Source of the DNA: CBDCGV01 sp965216955 | GTDB lineage: Bacteria > Bacteroidota > Bacteroidia > Chitinophagales > JADIYW01 | Direction of reading: 5' to 3' | Length of the DNA: 64,000 nucleotides | Assembly (NCBI GenBank): GCA_965216955.1 | Contig: CBDCGV010000011.1 | Span: 62,001 to 126,000, forward strand | Shown: one piece after another, positions 8,013 to 15,318 of the stretch | Position numbering within the stretch: the stretch's first letter is position 1 | Layout of the letters: each line of letters starts with the position of its first letter | Made by a program: the position numbers and the translations under genes | Notes under the pieces: generated by a model | The model's input: the letters and a program-made list of their open reading frames with translations, nothing else | What the model was told of the DNA's origin: nothing | The model's database searches: none

Positions 8013-9829
8013 AAATTATACTTTCCTTCTTTTATTTCGTCAAACAACATTTCTGTTAAAGGAACATATTTATTTGACTTTGGAAGTAACACGAAAACAG
8101 CATCATTCATTTCTCTGATATCAAACCCTTCTTTCTTAAGTGTACCTTTTTTTATTTTTTGAGTATGTGTGACTTCCAAATTTTTCCCTATTCTCATAAA
8201 TATCGGAACGGCGTAATTAGGCAAAACTTTATTTAATTGATTAGACAAATATTCAAAATCAATATCCTTTTTTAGAACGATTGTTGCCATACCCGCTCTT
8301 CCATCACACTTAGGAATTTGAACGCCATAAACTGCGGACAAATCGACATCTTCTAAGCTATTCAGAACATCTTCAACTTCAGCAGTTGAAACATTTTCTC
8401 CCTTCCATCTAAATGTATCTCCTACTCTATCAACAAACTGTGCATGTTTAAATCCAATATCTCTCATCAAATCACCTGTATTATACCATTGATCCCCTGG
8501 CTTAAATACATCCTTAAATATTTTAGCATCATTCTTCTTTGAATTAGCATAACCAGCAAAAGGGAAAAGTTTTGTAATCTTTGAAATCATAAGTCCAGAC
8601 TCTCCCTGCTTAACTTTTTGCATAAAACCATGCTCATCTCTTAAGGGCTCATCATTTTCAACATCATATTTTACAATTTCATATCCTGTAGGACTCCATC
8701 CAACACAACCATCAATATTAAAAGTATTGGTAAAAATTACATTACTGTCCGATGCCGCGTACAATTCATAAATCTTAGACACCTCAAATCTCTCTTTAAA
8801 TTCTTTCCATATTTCAGGTCTTAATCCATTGCCGACAACCTTACTTATTTTATTGTTTTTCTCTTCCTTACATACTGGCGCATTCATTAAATAGCGACAT
8901 ATTTCTCCTATATAAATAAATGCAGTTGCATCATATTTTTTTACATCTTTCCAAAACTCAGAAGTAGAAAACTTCCGTCGCATGGCTATTGTAGATCCAT
9001 TTGAAAAAGCCGTTGCCCAACCAATAATCAGTGCGCTAGCATGATAAAAAGGAATACTAACATATAAGACATCTTTACTGTTTAAGCCCATGTTTATTTT
9101 ACCAAACCAATTATATGCCCTCAACCACTTTTTATGTGTCTGAACAGCTGCTTTTGGCATACCCGTGGTTCCAGAGGTAAAAATATATGCAAAATGATCT
9201 TTCGTTGTAATTAGTTGTGTTGACAACATATTTCTTTTAGAGTACGATTTTACAACTGTGCTCAAATTAATGTAATCATGAGGGAATGGAATACCTCCTT
9301 TATCCTTCATTCCTAACAAATGAACACCACTTATATCCAAATTAGGTCGAACAGCTTCAAACGCATCAAGTAATTCTTCTCCTATAACAAAACAACTTCC
9401 GTGTTTTATATTAATACTATGCTCTAAAACTTTATCGCGTTGGTTTGGGTTTATTAAGGAGGCAATAGCGCCAATTTTTGCTAGTGCTGCAGTTAGGATA
9501 ATAGTTTCTACTCTGTTTTCTAAAAAGATAATAACAACCTCTTTCTTTTTAACTCCAAAGGATTTAAAAAACCTAGCATACTGATTGGTAATTTGATTGA
9601 ATTCGTTATACGTGTAACTTACATCATCACAAACTAAAGCCTTTTTATTTCGGTATTTTCTTGCATTGATCTCAATGATTCTTCCAATGGATAGAGGTGC
9701 ATCATTAAATAAGGTAAGTGTTGAAATACCACTTTTTGCAATTTGCGGCAGTCTTGGAATGGAAGAGATAATTCCAGGAATTAGGTCTGAGAAATTGACT
9801 TGCTCTTTTTTATCAGATTGATTCGCCAT
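8009..9829 (-). CDS. FATP/FadD6-type acyl-CoA ligase
   Basis: A 606-residue adenylate-forming enzyme activating a fatty or other carboxylic acid with ATP and CoA. The P-loop is IFTSGTTGMPK near residue 215; the C-terminal hinge region YNTGDLMRD followed by DRVGDTFRWKGENVSTAEVE is the hallmark of the FATP (SLC27)/very-long-chain branch, which also includes bile-acid and steroid CoA ligases. It lies 76 bases after the second acyl-CoA dehydrogenase and reads in the same direction, so ligase and two dehydrogenases likely form one operon supplying and oxidising the same acyl-CoA. Chain length or steroid side-chain preference is open. Confidence 0.85.
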   Translation of the reverse strand: MANQSDKKEQVNFSDLIPGIISSIPRLPQIAKSGISTLTLFNDAPLSIGRIIEINARKYRNKKALVCDDVSYTYNEFNQITNQYARFFKSFGVKKKEVVIIFLENRVETIILTAALAKIGAIASLINPNQRDKVLEHSINIKHGSCFVIGEELLDAFEAVRPNLDISGVHLLGMKDKGGIPFPHDYINLSTVVKSYSKRNMLSTQLITTKDHFAYIFTSGTTGMPKAAVQTHKKWLRAYNWFGKINMGLNSKDVLYVSIPFYHASALIIGWATAFSNGSTIAMRRKFSTSEFWKDVKKYDATAFIYIGEICRYLMNAPVCKEEKNNKISKVVGNGLRPEIWKEFKERFEVSKIYELYAASDSNVIFTNTFNIDGCVGWSPTGYEIVKYDVENDEPLRDEHGFMQKVKQGESGLMISKITKLFPFAGYANSKKNDAKIFKDVFKPGDQWYNTGDLMRDIGFKHAQFVDRVGDTFRWKGENVSTAEVEDVLNSLEDVDLSAVYGVQIPKCDGRAGMATIVLKKDIDFEYLSNQLNKVLPNYAVPIFMRIGKNLEVTHTQKIKKGTLKKEGFDIREMNDAVFVLLPKSNKYVPLTEMLFDEIKEGKYNF

Positions 9830-9905
9830 TATAATTAGATCTCTGGTAAAGGTATCAAGATCTTTTGCTTTGATCTTGCTACAGTAGAAAAAAGTAAAAA
9901 ATTAA

Positions 9906-11108
9906 CTACTTCAATTCCCGTGAACTCTTTCCTAAAATTCTACGTGCAATAATTAATTGTTGAATTTGCTGAGTCCCCTCAAAGATATCTAGTATTTTAG
10001 AGTCACGCGACCATTTCTCTAAAAGTTCTCCTTCCGAATAGCCCAAACTACTACAGAGTTCTACGCACTTTAATGTAATCGTGTTTCCGACTCTAGCAGC
10101 TTTTGCTTTACAAATAGATGCATCTAAAGTATTGGGGATTCTATTGTCGGCCATCCATGCCGCCTTAACAGTTAATAAACGAGCAGCTTCATAATCCGCT
10201 TCTAATTTATATAACTCTGCCTCTACAGCTTTTACGTTATTGATTGGTGTTTTATAATCCTGCTTAACATGTTTTTTAAGCAATTCTTTAGTTCGCTCCA
10301 AGGCTGCTTCAGCGCACCCTAAAGCCATTGCTGCAACAAAAGGTCTAGTGTTATCAAATGTTTCCATAACACCAGCAAACCCTTTTTTTACATTTATCTC
10401 AGGATTACCAAGTAGGTTTGCAGCAGGAACTCTACAATCTGTAAAAGTTATTGCAGCAGTGTCAGAAGCCCTAATCCCTAATTTTCGCTCTGTTCTAATT
10501 AACTCCATTCCTGGGGTCCCTTTCTCCACTACGAATGATTTGATAGCAGCACGTCCCATTTCTTTATTAATAGTTGCCCAAACAACTACTGCATTAGCTC
10601 TTTCACCTGACGTAATAAATATTTTTTCTCCGTTTAAAATATACTCATCGCCATCTTTTACGGCTGTTGTTCTAATTGCAGCAGAATCTGAACCACAACC
10701 CGGTTCAGTAATAGCCATCGCTGCCCAAACCTTATCAAAACGCTTTAATTGTTCTTCATTAGCAACAGCTGCAATAGCAGCATTACCTAAACCCTGTCCA
10801 GGAATCGCTAATAACAAACCGACATCACCATAACACAGTGCTTGAATATTTAAAATATTGGCCATATTCCCGCCATTGCGAATACCTGTTGTTTTTTCTT
10901 TTGATTTGCCATCGCCTTTTGCTCCGCCAATTGCGCCGCCACTTCCATCATTAGCACCATTCATTAGAGAGGCAAATAAATCTAACTCCTTAGGATAGGT
11001 ATGCTCCTTTTCATCATATTTTCTAGAAATTGGTCGAAAAACAGACTTGGCTACCTCATAAACGCCTCCTGAAAAGTTTTGTAATTTTTTTGGTATTTCT
11101 AAATTCAT
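9906..11108 (-). CDS. Acyl-CoA dehydrogenase with catalytic Glu
   Basis: A 400-residue flavoprotein that introduces the 2,3 double bond in acyl-CoA. Visible landmarks are AITEPGCGSDSAAI (FAD/substrate loop), FITSGERA, and the C-terminal FEGTQQIQQL with catalytic Glu377 in the standard short/medium-chain position. The N-terminal region carries a glycine- and lysine-rich insert (about 55-75) not usual in the family. It follows the neighbouring dehydrogenase (11159) by 50 bases; that partner lacks the catalytic residue, so the pair may form a heteromer. Electron acceptor would be ETF, not encoded here. Confidence 0.85.
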   Translation of the reverse strand: MNLEIPKKLQNFSGGVYEVAKSVFRPISRKYDEKEHTYPKELDLFASLMNGANDGSGGAIGGAKGDGKSKEKTTGIRNGGNMANILNIQALCYGDVGLLLAIPGQGLGNAAIAAVANEEQLKRFDKVWAAMAITEPGCGSDSAAIRTTAVKDGDEYILNGEKIFITSGERANAVVVWATINKEMGRAAIKSFVVEKGTPGMELIRTERKLGIRASDTAAITFTDCRVPAANLLGNPEINVKKGFAGVMETFDNTRPFVAAMALGCAEAALERTKELLKKHVKQDYKTPINNVKAVEAELYKLEADYEAARLLTVKAAWMADNRIPNTLDASICKAKAARVGNTITLKCVELCSSLGYSEGELLEKWSRDSKILDIFEGTQQIQQLIIARRILGKSSRELK

Positions 11109-11158
11109 TATTGTAGATTTTAAGAATCAAGATATAAGATTCACGATTCTTGTTTTAT

Positions 11159-12463
11159 TTATAAGTGTACACCATTGTAATTAATTGCTACCGCCCTTAA
11201 ATCCCTATACCATCTTTCTACGGGATAATCTCGACAAAAGCCGTACCCACCTAGTAGTTGAACTCCGTTGGTGCCAATAGTCATTGAATGTTCACTACAA
11301 AATGTACTCGCCAAATAGGCTTGCTCTTTAAAATTTAATCCTTGTTCGGCTCTGCTCACAGCCCTCTGGGTTAGTACACGCATACCTTCCACTTCTATTT
11401 TAATATCGGCAATCATAAAAGCTACCGCCTGACGATGACTAATCGGTTCTCCAAATGCCTCTCTATTATTACAGTATTCAATCGTATAGTCCAATACTGC
11501 CTGACTAGTTCCCACTGCCATTGAACACCAAGCTAGCCTTATGTGGTTAATAAAATCACCGTATTGTCCGTGTTTTACCAAAATGTTATCCTCCTCAACT
11601 TTAACATTTTTAAGTACAATATTCGTTAACTCAGCTGAACGCAACCCCATTCCTTTATCACGCTCAATAGTTACACCTTTAGCACCTCCTTCAACAATAA
11701 ATACTTGAGGCCCCTCCTCCGTATTCGCTGCAACTAAAAATAATGCTGCATTTTGCCCAACAGGTACGGCTGATTTGACGCCATTTAACGTATAAGTATT
11801 TCCTGATTTTTTTGCTTTTGTATTTAAATCAAAAGGATCGAATAAAACGCTCGGTTCATTAACCGCAATTGAAGCACCAATTATTTTTTCTTCACTTAAA
11901 AAAGGAGGGATATATTTCTCTTGCTGTTGCGCCGAACCCCATGCGACCAGTGCATTTAAAACACCAAGAGGAGATAAAAGCGCAAGTGCCATACCTAAAT
12001 CTCCGTATGCTAAAGTTTCAGCCATTATCATCTGCGTAACAGTGCTCTTATCATTCATTACTCCCCCTAAAGCCTCAGGAACAGCATAATAATTCAATCC
12101 AAGATTATTATATGCCTCATATATCTCTTTAGGAATTTGTCCCTCCTCGCTACATTTTTCAGCATTTACACGGATATACTGATTGGCAAAATCCTTAATT
12201 GTATCTTGAATCATCTGTTGATCATCTGTAAGACTTAAATCGAACAAATCTTTTCTATCTGTTTTCTTTAACCTTTCAGCTTTCTTTTGTTTTCCAGAAG
12301 CCTTGAAAACTGTTGAAGCTTTTGATACCAATTGCACACCATTGTATGCTGATTTATAACTAGCCTTGTTTAAAAATTTTCTTAACCCAATTCTAGTTGC
12401 AATTTTTGAATCAAGCGCATTGTTCAAAGCTGAAAAAAGGTTACCTATTGGAGTATCACTCAT
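11159..12463 (-). CDS. Acyl-CoA dehydrogenase-like subunit lacking the catalytic Glu
   Basis: A 434-residue acyl-CoA dehydrogenase fold with a basic 65-residue N-terminal extension. The core is intact (ASIAVNEPSVLFDPF, GMGLRSAELTNI, LLGGYGFCRDYPVERWYRDLR), but the end reads AINYNGVHL and stops: Asn430 replaces the Glu of the usual YEGT motif and the final helix is missing. It is first in the dehydrogenase-ligase operon, with a perfect palindrome 25 bases before its ATG. By analogy with heteromeric FadE complexes of actinobacteria, where one subunit is catalytically dead, it may be a structural partner of the 9906 enzyme; alternatively it uses a Glu elsewhere as IVD-type enzymes do. Confidence 0.75.
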   Translation of the reverse strand: MSDTPIGNLFSALNNALDSKIATRIGLRKFLNKASYKSAYNGVQLVSKASTVFKASGKQKKAERLKKTDRKDLFDLSLTDDQQMIQDTIKDFANQYIRVNAEKCSEEGQIPKEIYEAYNNLGLNYYAVPEALGGVMNDKSTVTQMIMAETLAYGDLGMALALLSPLGVLNALVAWGSAQQQEKYIPPFLSEEKIIGASIAVNEPSVLFDPFDLNTKAKKSGNTYTLNGVKSAVPVGQNAALFLVAANTEEGPQVFIVEGGAKGVTIERDKGMGLRSAELTNIVLKNVKVEEDNILVKHGQYGDFINHIRLAWCSMAVGTSQAVLDYTIEYCNNREAFGEPISHRQAVAFMIADIKIEVEGMRVLTQRAVSRAEQGLNFKEQAYLASTFCSEHSMTIGTNGVQLLGGYGFCRDYPVERWYRDLRAVAINYNGVHL

Positions 12464-12487
12464 TCTTTAAATTTTAAAAGCAACACC

Positions 12488-12513
12488 AATTTACAATGCA
12501 TGCATTGTAAATT
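12488..12513. promoter_or_regulatory. 26-bp perfect palindrome, shared operator core CAATGCATGCATTG (site 1)
   Basis: Thirteen bases on each side of the centre between 12500 and 12501 pair perfectly. It lies 25 bases upstream of the dehydrogenase ATG at 12463, in the leader or promoter of that operon. The same 14-bp core occurs before the chitinase operon (33194-33217) and the DUF4442 gene (37235-37248). Length and symmetry suit a dimeric repressor. No regulator in the window can be assigned to it from sequence, since each TetR here has its own different operator. Confidence 0.75.
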
Positions 12514-12582
12514 TTAGTTCTAAACATTAAGGAGATGTTAAGAAAAAGCAGGCCACAATCATAAGTTGTTGATAAATTCATA

Positions 12583-12611
12583 TTGAGCTAAGAAGAATTT
12601 GGCTAAATTTG
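12583..12611 (+). promoter_or_regulatory. Bacteroidetes-type promoter for the tetR gene at 12630
   Basis: TTG at 12583-12585, an 18-base spacer, then TAAATTTG at 12604-12611, matching the Bacteroidetes TTG / TAnnTTTG consensus. The predicted start of transcription falls inside the following operator, so the mRNA would be leaderless or nearly so and repression by steric block is expected. Confidence 0.65.
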
Positions 12612-12613
12612 CG

Positions 12614-12629
12614 GAGTGAACGCTCACTC
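12614..12629. promoter_or_regulatory. TetR operator GAGTGA-N4-TCACTC, site A
   Basis: Perfect inverted repeat GAGTGA ACGC TCACTC ending one base before the ATG at 12630 and directly behind the -7 promoter element. The same repeat recurs at 13229-13246 after the regulator gene, so it is very probably the binding site of that TetR protein (autoregulation). Confidence 0.8.
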
Positions 12630-13190
12630 ATGGACAAAAAGGCAGATATATTAAATGCTACGTTAAAGCTAACTACTCAAATGGGGTTTGTTGGAACTTC
12701 GACTGCACTTATTGCAGAAGAAGCTAAAGTGGGCGTGGGTACAATATATAGATATTTCGAGAGCAAGGAACATTTGTTTAGTGACTTATTTAATGAGTTA
12801 AAGGATAAATTCAAGCTAGTAATTTTATCTAGTTTCTCCACTAATAAAACTGCCTATGAAAATTTTGAATTGATTATTTACAATCTTTTTAACTACTATA
12901 TTGATCATATAGAAGAGTTTAGATATTTAGAAATTTATTCTGACTCTCCCTATACCATTAAAGAAAGACTAGATGATACTTCGTTATCGCTTGAACCAAT
13001 TGCAAATCTTTTTAGCAGTTTGGACAAAAGTTTACAGCTAAAACCCCTACCTCTAGAAGTAATCTTTGCAATGATCTATGGGCCACTTATATCAATTGTC
13101 AACTTAGTACACCTCAACAAAATAGAATTAGACGACCAGCTGATCTCGGATATAGCAAAATCATGTTGGGATGCCATCATTAAAAAATAA
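12630..13190 (+). CDS. TetR-family transcriptional regulator
   Basis: A 186-residue regulator with an N-terminal helix-turn-helix (about residues 5-50: FVGTSTALIAEEAKVGVGTIYRYFESKE) and an all-helical ligand domain. The ATG at 12630 is chosen over an upstream TTG at 12609, whose extra codons would come from the operator. Operators lie immediately before this gene and before the next gene, so it should repress itself and the 13262 gene. It is divergent from the acyl-CoA dehydrogenase operon, 166 bases away, and could also sense an acyl-CoA; that ligand is a guess from context. Confidence 0.9.
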   Translation: MDKKADILNATLKLTTQMGFVGTSTALIAEEAKVGVGTIYRYFESKEHLFSDLFNELKDKFKLVILSSFSTNKTAYENFELIIYNLFNYYIDHIEEFRYLEIYSDSPYTIKERLDDTSLSLEPIANLFSSLDKSLQLKPLPLEVIFAMIYGPLISIVNLVHLNKIELDDQLISDIAKSCWDAIIKK

Positions 13191-13228
13191 GAAGCAATAA
13201 AACCAAATTAACTATTACAATCATATAC

Positions 13229-13246
13229 GGAGTGAACGATCACTCC
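13229..13246. promoter_or_regulatory. TetR operator GGAGTGA-N4-TCACTCC, site B
   Basis: Perfect 7+7 inverted repeat with spacer ACGA, 15 bases before the ATG of the 13262 gene and matching site A at 12614-12629. This ties the 13262 gene to the TetR encoded just upstream. Confidence 0.8.
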
Positions 13247-13261
13247 TAAAATATCAAAAAG

Positions 13262-14614
13262 ATGCAAGCAACAAATTCTACAGAAGTGTTATTACAAAAA
13301 CGAAAACACTATCATATCTATAATGGAAATATTAGTGAAGAGAATAATGAGCGTCCTTTTACTTTTAATGTAAACATGACCACCATAGAATCGGAAGACA
13401 AGTTTCAAGATGATTTACTTCTTTTATCATTTCCTATCGAGTATTTTCCACATGTCAAATTCATTCTACAGCACTTCAATCTAAATGACAATTACGATAA
13501 TTTTATTAAACAATGCAAAGATGTGATTGCTGTAGCAGAAAACCATCAAAATGAATCCGGAGGAAAAATGAGCTTTCAAAGTCTCTTTCATAATATCCCA
13601 GAATCTATCTGCTCGGTTAATGATACTGCAGTTGTAGTCTTAGCAATTAATCCAACCCAAGATCCTATTCACTCTAGCAGCCCAGTTAACTACCATATAG
13701 CAGGTTATATACATGCCAACCTATTTGAATTTCAACCCTATAAAGACAGCAACAAAACGGAAAAAGGATATTATTATAATATGCTTAGAATAAGTGAGAG
13801 AGAAGAGAATGGGGTTAAAATATATCGGCGCATGAAAGTATTTTCACTAATGTTTTCTATACTCAATAGTATCGGTAAACAGAACAATGTAGATATAGCT
13901 TTTGCATGCATGGGCAAAGAAAACGAGAGTATTAAACGGGCCTTACACAGCAATGCACAAAGATTTGGACAATATTATGAACGTATACCATTTATGGCTT
14001 TTTCAAAAGTAAATCGCTTCTATGGTAGTAAAAAATATAACAAACAAATTGTAGAAATCACTCATGACGTTGAAATGCTTAAAAAAATGTACCGCAAGAT
14101 CGACAAAAAGATGTCTAATTATTTGTTCTACAATCAATTGAGTGAAGATCAATTTATCTCATTTATTAAAAAACTAACTTCTTATTCAAAATCAAGTGGT
14201 GTCTTTATGATTCCTGATTCGAAAGGTGAAATATTAACAGCTACCGTAGCCGTAAATTGGGGAGACTTTTTTATGTTTCAAATCCAAAATCCTAAAGGCT
14301 TGTTTAAAGCCATTAGAGCAAGTGGTGTCATGAAAAAATTCTTACGGTTTTTAATGTCTGTTGGAGAAGCTCAAGATTATAAGAAGTTAATCAAGGGACT
14401 TAGTTATAAATTTCACAAGGAGCATAATGTTGGTGTTACTTTTTTAGCTTCCTATGATGGAGATCCCTACTTTAAAGTTTCAAAAAGTATTATCGATGAC
14501 AAATACATATTTTTTACCATTTGTCGAAATGAAAAAACCTTAAAAGCCTACAAAGAACAAGCTATTGATGAGCACGGGATTCTAAGAATGTTCATAGATC
14601 ATCCAATTATTTAA
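13262..14614 (+). CDS. Unknown 450-residue protein, target of the adjacent TetR
   Basis: Not recognised. The protein has no signal peptide or membrane segment and is rich in Lys, Tyr and Phe. A middle stretch (about 140-260) runs strand HIAGYIHANLFEF, then a helix MKVFSLMFSILNSIGKQ, then strand DIAFACM and a helix with NESIKRALHSNAQRFG, an order that recalls a GNAT acyltransferase fold; the C-terminal third (SSGVFMIPDSKGEILTATVAV onward) may be a second such half. This is weak, by-eye evidence. Its start lies 15 bases after a TetR operator and a strong terminator follows, so it is a single-gene unit controlled by the neighbouring regulator. A role in fatty acid handling is suggested only by neighbours. 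Confidence 0.55.
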   Translation: MQATNSTEVLLQKRKHYHIYNGNISEENNERPFTFNVNMTTIESEDKFQDDLLLLSFPIEYFPHVKFILQHFNLNDNYDNFIKQCKDVIAVAENHQNESGGKMSFQSLFHNIPESICSVNDTAVVVLAINPTQDPIHSSSPVNYHIAGYIHANLFEFQPYKDSNKTEKGYYYNMLRISEREENGVKIYRRMKVFSLMFSILNSIGKQNNVDIAFACMGKENESIKRALHSNAQRFGQYYERIPFMAFSKVNRFYGSKKYNKQIVEITHDVEMLKKMYRKIDKKMSNYLFYNQLSEDQFISFIKKLTSYSKSSGVFMIPDSKGEILTATVAVNWGDFFMFQIQNPKGLFKAIRASGVMKKFLRFLMSVGEAQDYKKLIKGLSYKFHKEHNVGVTFLASYDGDPYFKVSKSIIDDKYIFFTICRNEKTLKAYKEQAIDEHGILRMFIDHPII

Positions 14615-14640
14615 ATATAACTAGAACAAACCTAATTAAA

Positions 14641-14670
14641 ACGGCCAATCTTTTAAGAAAGATTGGCCGT
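14641..14670. terminator. Strong bidirectional intrinsic terminator
   Basis: A 13-bp perfect stem (ACGGCCAATCTTT and AAAGATTGGCCGT) with a four-base loop lies between convergent genes. Plus-strand transcripts run into TTTGTTATTT; minus-strand transcripts run into TTTTAATT. It serves both the 13262 gene and the chalcone-isomerase-like gene. Confidence 0.85.
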
Positions 14671-14696
14671 TTGTTATTTATAATTGCACTTACGCT

Positions 14697-15251
14697 CTAC
14701 AGCAGCTTTTCTTTTAACTTACTGTCTACAGGATCATTCGAAAGCCATATTCCAAACAAGGCCCTTTTAAAATCCAACCCCGTTATGGTGCTTTTGAGCT
14801 TATTATTTTTATACGTCTTAACGCCTTGACCAGGAACGTAAACAATATCAAATACATTTCCAACTTCAATGGCCTCCTTTGTAAAGGTATTTAACAAATC
14901 ATCTATTTTACTTCGTATAGGAGCTGTATTACCTTTTGTACTTTTCCCAAATCCCTCTTCAATAGCTTCACTCATATTATCACTATTGATCATGCCAGAA
15001 GTAATTACCAAACGCATTGCCATTGATTCATCTGCACTTATAATTTGTGCAGCATCTTTATTTTTTGACTGCAAGTATAATCCTGCAGTATATAATTTAA
15101 AAATCATTTTTTTTCGAATGCCACCCCCATTTAGTATTAAATCTGCCGATTCAACTTTTAACTGCGCAGGCAGTATTACACCATTAATGGTTTCTTGAGA
15201 TTGAGATTGAAAAATAGTTAAGGCAAATACTAAACTTAAAATAATTTTCAT
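14697..15251 (-). CDS. Exported chalcone isomerase-like protein
   Basis: A 184-residue protein with a signal peptide (MKIILSLVFALTIFQSQSQ). The remainder matches the CHI-like fold family: LNGGGIRKKMIFKLYTAGLYL near residue 40, the MRLVI strand, and a closing FKRALFGIWLSNDPVDSKLK. Bacterial and plant members of this fold include fatty-acid-binding proteins as well as isomerases; catalytic residues of plant chalcone isomerase are not obvious, so a lipid-binding periplasmic role is at least as likely. It stands alone between a terminator and the SRPBCC-SDR gene. Confidence 0.75.
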   Translation of the reverse strand: MKIILSLVFALTIFQSQSQETINGVILPAQLKVESADLILNGGGIRKKMIFKLYTAGLYLQSKNKDAAQIISADESMAMRLVITSGMINSDNMSEAIEEGFGKSTKGNTAPIRSKIDDLLNTFTKEAIEVGNVFDIVYVPGQGVKTYKNNKLKSTITGLDFKRALFGIWLSNDPVDSKLKEKLL

Positions 15252-15318
15252 GATTCAATGTTTAACTCTAAAGTTAACAATTTTCATACCATAACTTAGA
15301 AGGTTAACCCCTTAGACG

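Noticed and set aside
10348..10833. 161-codon frame on the plus strand
   Set aside because: It is antisense to the acyl-CoA dehydrogenase at 9906-11108, whose conserved motifs fix the coding strand.
11106..11165. Frameshift explaining the short end of the 11159 acyl-CoA dehydrogenase
   Set aside because: The bases after the stop do not encode the missing final helix in any frame, so the shortened end seems genuine.
12529..12534. AAGGAG resembling a Shine-Dalgarno sequence
   Set aside because: The next ATG is directly adjacent and leads to no credible gene; the 16S anti-SD is absent as well.
14157..14614. C-terminal third of the 13262 protein as a separate gene
   Set aside because: The frame is continuous, with no start context or stop between, and ends before one strong terminator.
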